Shown: one piece after another, positions 51,147 to 58,364 of the stretch | Position numbering within the stretch: the stretch's first letter is position 1 | Layout: every line of letters starts with the position of its first letter | Virus record (IMG/VR): IMGVR_UViG_3300042939_000736 | Coordinates: 226,711-290,710 of that record | From: a virus | Reading direction: 5' to 3' (one strand) | Length of the DNA: 64,000 nucleotides | Notes under the pieces: generated by a model | Told to the model about the DNA's origin: nothing | Databases searched by the model: none | What the model saw: only the letters and a program-made list of their open reading frames with translations | Position numbers and translations under genes: made by a program

Positions 51147-51156
51147 AAAATAGATT

Positions 51157-51993
51157 ATGTTACTTAAAGTAGGATCAGAAGGGGCTGATGTAAAAAAACT
51201 CCAAGAAAAATTAGGTGTTGAAACAATAGGAAAGTTTGGACCTAAAACCGAAGCTGCGGTAAAAGCATGGCAAAAAGCAAATGGATTAAAAGATGATGGT
51301 ATTGTTGGTGATGCAACTTGGAGCAAAATGTTTGGGGAATCTACCCCAAAAACAAATGTTATTAAAGAAGATGTTGTTATACCAAGTGGTGGTCCTTTAA
51401 ATATTGAAAAGTTAAAAGGACACATACCTGATTCTGTTTTGGCCCAAATTCCGGAAACCGCAAAAAAATTTAATATTACAAACAATTTAAGATTAGCACA
51501 CTTTTTATCACAATGTGGTCATGAATCTGGTGGATTCAAAGCTGTCAGTGAAAATTTAAATTATTCAGCCGATGGTTTAAAAAAGATTTTTGGAAAATAC
51601 TTTCCGGGTAACCTGAATGAATCTTACGCTCGTAAACCCGAAAAAATTGCGTCCCGTGTTTATGGTAACAGGATGGGAAATGGTGATGAGGCGTCAGGCG
51701 AAGGATATAAATTCAGAGGTAGGGGTTACATCCAACTTACAGGAAAAAGTAACTATACAAATTTTTCTAAATTTATAGGTGAAGATTGTGTTTCAAATCC
51801 TGATTTAGTTGCAACAAAATATCCTTTAGCGTCTGCGGCATTCTTTTTTGATTCAAATAAATTGTGGTCTATTTGTGACAAGGGAGCCGATGATGCCACT
51901 GTTACATCTGTAACCAAAAGAGTTAATGGGGGAATTTTAGGTTTATCAGACAGAATTAAACACTTTAAAGAGTATTATAACCTTATTAAGTGA
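51157..51993 (+). CDS. Endolysin: PG-binding domain + GH19 lysozyme/chitinase fold, 278 aa
   Basis: Residues 1-58 are a peptidoglycan-binding type 1 repeat (KVGSEGADVKKLQEKLG, then DDGIVGDATWSKMF). A short linker leads to a GH19-type catalytic domain: E123 in CGHESGGF as the catalytic acid, YKFRGRGYIQLTGKSNY and NPDLVATKYPLASAAFFF. Such endolysins cut the glycan strands. No signal peptide, so it needs a holin. It follows the regulator genes without a terminator, linking signal transduction and lysis. Confidence 0.92.
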   Translation: MLLKVGSEGADVKKLQEKLGVETIGKFGPKTEAAVKAWQKANGLKDDGIVGDATWSKMFGESTPKTNVIKEDVVIPSGGPLNIEKLKGHIPDSVLAQIPETAKKFNITNNLRLAHFLSQCGHESGGFKAVSENLNYSADGLKKIFGKYFPGNLNESYARKPEKIASRVYGNRMGNGDEASGEGYKFRGRGYIQLTGKSNYTNFSKFIGEDCVSNPDLVATKYPLASAAFFFDSNKLWSICDKGADDATVTSVTKRVNGGILGLSDRIKHFKEYYNLIK

Positions 51994-52002
51994 TATTTAT
52001 AA
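51993..52002 (+). promoter_or_regulatory. Late-type element ATATTTATAA
   Basis: Starts at the last base of the endolysin gene, 27 bases before the holin-like gene, giving it an extra start site. Confidence 0.5.
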
Positions 52003-52029
52003 TAAAATAAACCATAAAAAACAAATTTT

Positions 52030-52197
52030 ATGAAATTAACTAAAGAACAAATTATGGGAATTATCAGACACGGACTAACATTCGTAGGTGGTATTCTTAT
52101 AATGAAAGGGCTTGTTACTGAGTCAGTCGTTGCAGACATAACTGGTGCACTTATGACTTTAACAGGTGCTATTTGGTCTATTGTTGATAAAAAATAA
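52030..52197 (+). CDS. Small holin-like protein, 55 aa
   Basis: MKLTKEQIMGIIRHGLTFVG begins a protein with two hydrophobic stretches (GLTFVGGILIMKGLV; ITGALMTLTGAIWSIV) and a DKK end. This matches small two-helix phage holins found beside endolysins in Bacteroidota and other phages. Position 36 bases after the endolysin and before a terminator supports the role. Confidence 0.75.
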   Translation: MKLTKEQIMGIIRHGLTFVGGILIMKGLVTESVVADITGALMTLTGAIWSIVDKK

Positions 52198-52214
52198 ATT
52201 GTGTAAATAGACTT

Positions 52215-52244
52215 AAAAACCCTCGATAATTTCGGGGGTTTTTA
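52215..52244 (+). terminator. Terminator of the lysis operon
   Basis: AAAAACCCTCGA, TAAT, TTCGGGGGTTTTTATTTTT. Confidence 0.85.
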
Positions 52245-52280
52245 TTTTTGTAACATATTTATTATATAAAAATTAAATTT

Positions 52281-52937
52281 ATGAAAAAGTTGATAACTGA
52301 AAACGAAAAAAATAGAATTAGAAAAATGAATTCTATTGATGAAAGTTTATTTTCAGATGTGTTGGCATCAATACAAAAATCAGAAACTTTTCAGGATCTT
52401 AAAAAGAAATTCAAGGAATTAACGGGTGTTGACTTTGAAGAAAAAGAAAAGTCGGGAGATGTAAGCAAAGATTTCAAAAATTATAAAATTACCGAACCTA
52501 ATGATGATGACATCAAGTTTTATAAAAAAATACTTGAAAAATTGGACGCACCTAATACTAAAGAAAATTTAGCGTTTCTTTACGCGTGGAGACAAGCGGA
52601 GGGTGCAAAATCCGCCTTTAACCCTTTTAATACCACACAAGAAATGGATAGTTCAACATTTATGAACTGTCTGAAGAAAAAAGATAATAAGTGTATTGGG
52701 GGAGTTAGAAATTATAAATCTGAAAAAGATGGAATAGATGCTACAGTCAAAACTTTGAAAAATGGTAGATATGATTGTATTGTTAATGGTTTACAAAAAA
52801 ATAAAGGGTCAAAAGATATCGCCAAATGTAGTTCTTTAGATACTTGGGGAACAAAAGACGGTATTTTAAGAGTTTTAGATGGTGGTAAAATAAATCCACC
52901 TGAAATATCAAGATCCACAATAAAAAAAGTTGATTAA
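52281..52937 (+). CDS. Leader-bearing lysozyme-like enzyme, 218 aa
   Basis: The leader is MKKLITENEKNRIRKMNSID, then ES. The catalytic part starts near residue 92: LAFLYAWRQAEGAKSAFNPF with E107 as likely acid, NTTQ, GVRNYKSEKDGIDATVKTL and NGRYDCIVNGLQ. This is the lysozyme-like pattern (AWxxAEGxxAxxNPxNTT...GVxNYxSxxxGxxAT) known from phage and actinobacterial proteins. As with the M23 and NlpC/P60 proteins, the leader suggests packaging in the virion and action on the wall at entry. Its stop is 1 base before the next gene. Confidence 0.8.
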   Translation: MKKLITENEKNRIRKMNSIDESLFSDVLASIQKSETFQDLKKKFKELTGVDFEEKEKSGDVSKDFKNYKITEPNDDDIKFYKKILEKLDAPNTKENLAFLYAWRQAEGAKSAFNPFNTTQEMDSSTFMNCLKKKDNKCIGGVRNYKSEKDGIDATVKTLKNGRYDCIVNGLQKNKGSKDIAKCSSLDTWGTKDGILRVLDGGKINPPEISRSTIKKVD

Positions 52938-52938
52938 T

Positions 52939-53547
52939 ATGGAAGAATACGTAGGGATTATTATTGCGTTTATAACAGGTGTGTTGGGACCAATATTACT
53001 TTTATACTTGAAAAACAAATTAGAAAAAAAAGAAAAGCCAGACATGGTCAAAGACACTCTGAGAGTTGCTGAGTTGGTAAATAATAAAATTGAACATATT
53101 CGTGAAGAATTTAATGCCGATCGTGTTTGGGTTACACAATTTCATAATGGTGGTAATTTTTATCCTACAGGTAAATCAATGGCAAAATTTTCAATAATGT
53201 ATGAAACAGTAAATTCTGGCGTTTCTTCAGTTCAAACTAATTTTCATAATATACCTGTTAACCTTTTTTCTAAGTCTATAAATCAATTATTAAATAACGA
53301 TACTATTGAAATTGCCGACTACAAAGATGAAACAATAGCAACTTACGGACTAAAATATATTGCTGAAGATACAGGTTGTAAATCAAGTTACTTATTTGCA
53401 ATAAAAACAATTGATGAAAAGTTTATTGGTACATTAGGTTTAGATTATACCAAAAGAAAAACTAAATTAGATATTGAATCTATAAATCATTTATTGGTTC
53501 ACGCAACGTCTTTAGGTGGTGTTTTGATGACACACTTGTCTGAATAA
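52939..53547 (+). CDS. Membrane-anchored GAF-like protein, 202 aa
   Basis: One N-terminal membrane helix (YVGIIIAFITGVLGPILLLY, residues 4-23), a short coiled stretch, then a GAF-like domain (FNADRVWVTQFHNGGNFYPT, later TIDEKFIGTLGLDY). GAF domains bind small ligands. I placed the start at the ATG at 52939, not the TTG 9 bases before. With its location after the kinase/lysis operon it may be an extra sensor, though there is no kinase domain. Confidence 0.75.
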   Translation: MEEYVGIIIAFITGVLGPILLLYLKNKLEKKEKPDMVKDTLRVAELVNNKIEHIREEFNADRVWVTQFHNGGNFYPTGKSMAKFSIMYETVNSGVSSVQTNFHNIPVNLFSKSINQLLNNDTIEIADYKDETIATYGLKYIAEDTGCKSSYLFAIKTIDEKFIGTLGLDYTKRKTKLDIESINHLLVHATSLGGVLMTHLSE

Positions 53548-53582
53548 TTTTTTATTACAAAAAAATTTATTATTTTTGTAGT

Positions 53583-54071
53583 ATGAATATTTTTTTTCTT
53601 GACTACGATACCCAAAAATGTGCACAATATCATTGCGATAAACATGTGGTCAAGATGGTATTAGAAACTGCACAACTTTTATGTGGGGTTCATCATACAA
53701 CCCCCCAAGTTACCCCCCAAGTTCCCTACAAGTTATCCCACAAAAATCACCCATGCGCAATATGGACTCGTGAAAGTTTATCAAACTACTTATATCTTTG
53801 TGATCTTGGTTTAGAATTATGTAATGAATATAGTTTTAGATATGGTAAAACACATAAGTCACAACAAGTAATCGAGTGGTGTCTTGATAATAAACCAAAC
53901 ATAGTTGATAAAGGTTTTACCACACCACCAAAAGCAATGCCCGATGAATATAAAGTTTTTGACGTTATTGAATCTTATAGAAACTACTATCGTGGGGCAA
54001 AAAAAAGTTTTGCTTCATGGAAAAATAGACAAATACCCGATTGGTTTCAAACTGATGAAGTATTTATATGA
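53583..54071 (+). CDS. Conserved phage protein (DKHVVKM family), 162 aa
   Basis: MNIFFLDYDTQKCAQYHCDK and HVVKMVLETAQLLCG are the signature of a protein I recall as widespread in large phages and some viruses; HxDKH with nearby acids suggests metal binding. No proven function is known to me. TTTATTATTTTTGTAGT before the start contains TATTTTTG, a host-like box. Confidence 0.75.
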   Translation: MNIFFLDYDTQKCAQYHCDKHVVKMVLETAQLLCGVHHTTPQVTPQVPYKLSHKNHPCAIWTRESLSNYLYLCDLGLELCNEYSFRYGKTHKSQQVIEWCLDNKPNIVDKGFTTPPKAMPDEYKVFDVIESYRNYYRGAKKSFASWKNRQIPDWFQTDEVFI

Positions 54072-54082
54072 TAAAATCATAT

Positions 54083-55609
54083 ATGAAAGGTTTATTAAAT
54101 GAACATTTGACTAGAATAAGATCATTGATGTCTATCAATGAATCTTTAGTTGATGCATACCCAAAATTTTCGAAAAAAATATTTGATGAAGTAGACCCTA
54201 CTTGGGGTGGTGGGCCAAATTCGCATTCATCAAGACACCCTGATGCATCCGGCAAAGATTGGTTTAGTAATAACGCATACGACATCATGGCACCTGAAGG
54301 GACACCAATATATTCAATATCGGAAGGTTATGTTGATAAAATTACCGACAATCCACCAGGTTTAAGATCAGTTGGTGGTAAGAGAATTTATGGGGACAGT
54401 TTAACCATTAGAGGAACAGGGGGTGATCCCGATGTTTTCTACACACATGTAACAAAAATTGTTGTTGAAGAGGGACAATACGTTGATAGGGGTCAATTAT
54501 TAGCATTCATAATCAAAGGGGAGTTGGGTATACCTGAACACGTTCATGTTGCAGTAAAAGTTGGTGATGTGAAAGATTTCTTAGATGTTGATGGAAACAT
54601 AAACAGAGTCAATATTGATTTAGTGGATAGACTAAAAATCTTACCAACAAACAAGGAACTTGAAGTGACAACCGACCCAAAAACAATAATGGGCGCTGCG
54701 GCCGGTCTTACCGCATCAGCTATAAGTTCTTTAAATATTAATAGACCTGAGTCTGACATCAGTGGCATTGCAACAAGATTCGGTATTAAAGATACTGATG
54801 TTAACATGGATTCGGTATCAGGTGTTTTGAATAAAATAATATTATCTTCTGAAGGTCTTGGTACTGATGAAACTGGAATTCATGATGCAATAAAGAAATT
54901 AAAAAGTTGTTATGAACTTGATGAAATTAACAAAATTGTAGAAAGAAAAGAAATCGACGGAAAAAAATACAAAGACATTTATGATTATATAAATAGTGAA
55001 ATGAATTATGGTGATGAGCTGTTTGTAAAAAGTTTAGTAAAAACCATAAATAATATATGTCCTGATACCGTAACTGATAAAGGTACTCAAATAGTGAAAG
55101 TAACAAGATCATCATCTTTAGGATCTGGAATCGATAGAGTCAGTCCTATAAAATTATTAAATGATCTAAAATCATATGGATTATCTGATAAGGCCGCCAA
55201 AGGTGTTGTTGCGAATGCTTTTGGTGAAAGTGGGTTTAACGTTAAGGCTAAAGGAGATTCTGGACCCAACGCCGAAAACAACACAAGATCAATAAATATA
55301 GATGGTAAAAAATACTGTTCGTTTGGATTGTGGCAATATAATGTCTGTGGTGGTATGGGGGTTTCTTATTTGAAGAACTATAATATAGATGTTGACAGAT
55401 CAACAGACGCTGAAAAAATCAGGGTTCTATTTGATTATAATAAACAAATTGAATTTATGTCTAAAAGAATTAAAGAAGAACAATCCAAAAGCGAAAAAGA
55501 TGTTAGAACATGGATTGATTGGATTGTTGATAATGTAGAAAGACCATCAGATAGATACGGTGCAAAAATGAAAAGACAAGAATTTGCAAAACAACAAGGT
55601 TGGTCTTAA
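54083..55609 (+). CDS. Leader-bearing M23-like + tail-lysozyme-like protein, 508 aa
   Basis: The ATG at 54083 lies 14 bases after TATTTATA; an in-frame ATG at 54068 overlapping the previous stop is an alternative. The leader is MKGLLNEHLTRIRSLMSINE. Residues ~50-170 are an M23-like fold (NAYDIMAPEGTPIYSISEGY, HVHVAVKVGD), but the first zinc histidine is replaced by Asn, so it may bind rather than cut. A segment near residue 255 reads SEGLGTDETGIHDAIKKLKS, annexin-repeat-like. The C-terminal ~130 residues (GVVANAFGESGFNVKAKGDS, E382, then YCSFGLWQYN) match phage tail-lysozyme domains. Confidence 0.8.
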   Translation: MKGLLNEHLTRIRSLMSINESLVDAYPKFSKKIFDEVDPTWGGGPNSHSSRHPDASGKDWFSNNAYDIMAPEGTPIYSISEGYVDKITDNPPGLRSVGGKRIYGDSLTIRGTGGDPDVFYTHVTKIVVEEGQYVDRGQLLAFIIKGELGIPEHVHVAVKVGDVKDFLDVDGNINRVNIDLVDRLKILPTNKELEVTTDPKTIMGAAAGLTASAISSLNINRPESDISGIATRFGIKDTDVNMDSVSGVLNKIILSSEGLGTDETGIHDAIKKLKSCYELDEINKIVERKEIDGKKYKDIYDYINSEMNYGDELFVKSLVKTINNICPDTVTDKGTQIVKVTRSSSLGSGIDRVSPIKLLNDLKSYGLSDKAAKGVVANAFGESGFNVKAKGDSGPNAENNTRSINIDGKKYCSFGLWQYNVCGGMGVSYLKNYNIDVDRSTDAEKIRVLFDYNKQIEFMSKRIKEEQSKSEKDVRTWIDWIVDNVERPSDRYGAKMKRQEFAKQQGWS

Positions 55610-55671
55610 TTTTTTTTTAGTACCTATTGTTTTATAGTTTTATTATTTATATAATTAAAAAAAAAGAAAAA

Positions 55672-55815
55672 ATGGAAGATATCAATCAATTAGAAAATGA
55701 AATTTTTGCCTACATCAATGATAAAGGTCAAGAAGTTTTTACACCTAATTTTGAATTTGCGAACATCATGGCAAAAAAATATGGTACTTTAAAAGTTTTT
55801 GTACAAAAATTTTAA
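55672..55815 (+). CDS. Small protein, 47 aa
   Basis: MEDINQLENEIFAYINDKGQ and a helical end (FEFANIMAKKYGTLKVFVQK). TATTATTTATATAATT precedes it. Not recognised; it lies just before the large ncRNA. Confidence 0.55.
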   Translation: MEDINQLENEIFAYINDKGQEVFTPNFEFANIMAKKYGTLKVFVQKF

Positions 55816-55834
55816 AAAAAAAATTACAAAGTAC

Positions 55835-55865
55835 TTGACAGATACAAATAAATGTAGTAACTTTG
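55835..55865 (+). promoter_or_regulatory. Strong Bacteroidota-type promoter for the large ncRNA
   Basis: TTGACA at 55835-55840 and TAACTTTG at 55858-55865, 17 bases apart; transcription would begin near 55872. Confidence 0.65.
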
Positions 55866-55893
55866 TAAAACAAATCAGGAAAAGACCTGAAAC

Positions 55894-55903
55894 GTTCTTT
55901 GAA
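55894..55903 (+). promoter_or_regulatory. boxA-like GTTCTTTGAA
   Basis: Fourth copy, in the first ~25 bases of the large RNA transcript. Confidence 0.45.
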
Positions 55904-56836
55904 AAATAGATTATCCGTTCAGGAAAAGTTTTGTCAGATTCTATGACAAGTAATTGGAATGAAATTTCCATCTTTGAATGATAAAGATATTGGGCCGTGT
56001 ATAGTCCATAAAATAAACTACGAAAGTAGGATAAAGTGAACCCTTAAGTGTGTTGGGTTTGCGGCTTCTTCGGGAGCTTGAGTACACAAGCGGGATACCA
56101 TTTTGGCTTTAGTATTGAGGGCAACGCTGTAAAGAATAAGGCAAAATGATTTGGCGATGTGGGTCGTCTGATTGAGGTGGGAACACCAATAGGAATAACC
56201 CGTAGGAATATTGCAAGACTCAAAGTCATCCAACTTTAATATTGCGTTTTCCAATATAATAGGTTACTTAAAACCAAGTGGAAGGACCACAAGGTAAGAT
56301 GTAGAACGAGTGGTGTCGCTAACATCCTTCACTCAGGTTTACCAAAACCCGGTGATGAAGTAGTCTAAAAATATGGAGGTAGGGATATCTCACGGAGTAG
56401 TTGAGTATCGACTCGTTCAAAAGATGGGTTGGCTCGGTTGGCGGACCACTACTTCGACAATCCACGACACAAAACTTATGACTATTGAATTAAGTCCATT
56501 AATTAATACATTAAGGAAAAGTGTCCGTCAGGTTTGGATGAAAGGTGACTACATAGTAATGAGCCGTTCATTGCACACAGAGATCCCAAGTCGATGTGTA
56601 ATTATCCGAAAAACCTTTAGTCCCGCAAGGACGAGTTGGGAAGGCATTCTCGAAAAGAGTAGATTAGGATGAGAGTAATTCAAACCTTAAGGAGTGGTAA
56701 ACCTAAAAGACCGTCACTGAGAAATACTTCTCAAAAGGAAGTGGATAAGAGTAGAAACAATAATGACTCTAAAGGTTCTCACACAAACGTGTAATCTCAG
56801 CGTTTTATTTTAATGGAGCCACCGGTAAAGAACATT

Positions 56837-56858
56837 AGGGACTGATAGTCCCTTTTTT
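56837..56858 (+). terminator. Terminator of the large ncRNA
   Basis: AGGGACT, GAT, AGTCCCTTTTTT. Confidence 0.85.
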
Positions 56859-56878
56859 GTTTTATAATATTTATATAT

Positions 56879-57088
56879 ATGACAACAATTCACGAAGTCC
56901 AACAAGTTCTAACAGTAAACACTCCTTTTGGCGAAGCTCAAGTTTTATTTATTATTGATTATGGAATCCATAGAAATTCAATATGGGTATGTTCATCATT
57001 TGATGATGGTAAAATAAGACATTTTGATACCAATCAGATATCTGTTACAATAAATCATACATTAAATTTCAATATGAAAGATAAATAA
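56879..57088 (+). CDS. Hypothetical protein, 69 aa
   Basis: A small beta-rich protein (TTIHEVQQVLTVNTPFGEAQ, then VLFIIDYGIH) like small KTSC- or SH3-like phage proteins; not assigned. ATAATATTTATATATATG gives the start. Confidence 0.65.
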   Translation: MTTIHEVQQVLTVNTPFGEAQVLFIIDYGIHRNSIWVCSSFDDGKIRHFDTNQISVTINHTLNFNMKDK

Positions 57089-57161
57089 TTGCTTTTTCTG
57101 ATTTATCATATATTTATTATTAAAAATATAATAAAATAATAAAAAAAACAAAATTAAAATT

Positions 57162-57623
57162 ATGAAAAGAATTGTTAGATTAACTGAGTCAGATCTTACT
57201 AGAATAGTAAGAAGAGTTATTAGCGAACAAACAAAACCATCGGCTAAGGATTATTTTGTCAACGAAAATCAAACTTCAATGCCAGGAGGGACAAACTTTT
57301 TTGCCGTAACTTCGGTTGGAGCTCCTACACCAATTAAAGATGGAAATTACAAAAGTTTCCAAGTAACTGTTTCAGGTGTCCAATATTATAAAAGTACTAG
57401 TGGTGAAGGATGGAAAAAAACAAGAAATTTTACAGAAAAACTACAACACAGATGTGGAGCTAAAGCTAACTTTTGGGCCGCAGAGTGGAATGGTGGTATT
57501 CCTGAAGTAGATACGGGTTCTGCGGGATATGTATCAAAAATGGGAGGTGGATTAGAGTCGACTTCAAATACGTACTGTAATTCAAAAGGAGCTAAGAACC
57601 AATCAAGTATTGGACTTATGTAA
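57162..57623 (+). CDS. Leader-bearing protein, 153 aa
   Basis: The first 23 residues are identical to those of the protein at 9742, though nine of the 23 codons differ silently. The body is Gly/Ser/Thr-rich with aromatic residues (FFAVTSVGAPTPIKDGNYKS, FWAAEWNGG) and two cysteines; it looks beta-structured and is not recognised. Single-gene transcript between an upstream TATTTATTATT element and a terminator. Confidence 0.75.
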   Translation: MKRIVRLTESDLTRIVRRVISEQTKPSAKDYFVNENQTSMPGGTNFFAVTSVGAPTPIKDGNYKSFQVTVSGVQYYKSTSGEGWKKTRNFTEKLQHRCGAKANFWAAEWNGGIPEVDTGSAGYVSKMGGGLESTSNTYCNSKGAKNQSSIGLM

Positions 57624-57640
57624 TCAAAATACAAACAAAT

Positions 57641-57669
57641 AAAAAAACCCTCAATTGAGGGTTTTTTTA
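57641..57669. terminator. Bidirectional terminator
   Basis: AAAAAAACCCTCAATTGAGG continuing to GTTTTTTT; converging genes. Confidence 0.85.
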
Positions 57670-57690
57670 TTTTATTAATATAGTTCTTGA

Positions 57691-58242
57691 TTATTTGTCA
57701 AAAACATTTGTATCACTATCGGTGAACATTTCATTAAAATCCCTAGTATCTACAGAATATACCCCTTTGTAGTCATCACCATCCTTCCAAATAATTTGTA
57801 ACTTAGGGTAGTTAGGATTATCTTTCAAATTGATGATCATTAATTTTTCTGTAATATCATTGTAATACCCTGTTTTATCTGTTACTGAAAAAAATGCAAA
57901 ATCGGCGTTAGATTTAATCATTTTAATATCTAAAGTGTATGTTTTATCAACGATAGAGTCATTTTGGTCGTAATCATAAAAATGATGACTTAATACGTTT
58001 TTATCAAAATCAAAAGTATAAATTTGAAATCCTTCAGTGATAGAATCACTAATTTTATTTTTGAATGAACCTACAGACATTGGGAAATCGGTATAATCAA
58101 TCTGTTTTGTTGAATTAACAAAGATTTGTTTGGTCCCATCCAAAGGTTGTGATTTTGTCCCTGTGAATACTTCTTTAGTAACAAAAGATGAAAAAAGTAC
58201 TATTGATAAAAGTACGAAGATGGATTTGAAGATTGTTTTCAT
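57691..58242 (-). CDS. Secreted protein of unknown function, 183 aa
   Basis: Signal peptide (MKTIFKSIFVLLSIVLFSSF). The mature part is beta-rich with many Asp and Tyr residues and no cysteine cluster or known motif (GFQIYTFDFDKNVLSHHFYD). Like the CAP-like genes it is on the minus strand, is exported, and has a TATATTTG host-like box upstream. Confidence 0.65.
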   Translation of the reverse strand: MKTIFKSIFVLLSIVLFSSFVTKEVFTGTKSQPLDGTKQIFVNSTKQIDYTDFPMSVGSFKNKISDSITEGFQIYTFDFDKNVLSHHFYDYDQNDSIVDKTYTLDIKMIKSNADFAFFSVTDKTGYYNDITEKLMIINLKDNPNYPKLQIIWKDGDDYKGVYSVDTRDFNEMFTDSDTNVFDK

Positions 58243-58279
58243 GGGTTTTTATTTTTTAGTTATTAAATTATTAATAATA

Positions 58280-58287
58280 CAAATATA
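58280..58287 (-). promoter_or_regulatory. Host-like -7 box TATATTTG
   Basis: TAnnTTTG on the minus strand, 37 bases before the secreted-protein gene. Confidence 0.45.
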
Positions 58288-58364
58288 TGTGGTTTTTTTT
58301 AATTTACAAACACAAAATTTGTTTTTTTTCTTTTTTCCCCATCAAATATGATGGGGATTTCAGA

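Larger units (their letters stand above)
55872..56858 (+). ncRNA. Large structured non-coding RNA, ~0.99 kb
   Basis: About 1 kb without a credible gene but with base composition much richer in G and C than the flanking genes. It has its own promoter, a boxA-like element and a terminator. Clear hairpins include CTAC-GAAA-GTAG, GCTTC-TTCG-GGAGC, GGTG-GGAA-CACC, GAGT-ATCG-ACTC and GTCC-CGCAA-GGAC, so GNRA and UUCG-type loops abound. It is not rRNA, RNase P RNA or tmRNA by the landmarks I know. Phage-borne giant RNAs such as GOLLD and ROOL have this size and context (next to tRNAs); I cannot say whether it belongs to one of them. Confidence 0.75.

Noticed and set aside
56373-56672. A 99-residue open frame inside the large RNA region
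   Set aside because: Its composition and hairpins match structured RNA, no start signal precedes it, and the amino-acid pattern is unlike the phage proteins here.
55872-56858. rRNA, RNase P RNA or group I intron
   Set aside because: None of the conserved core sequences I know for these RNAs is present, and flanking genes are not split.
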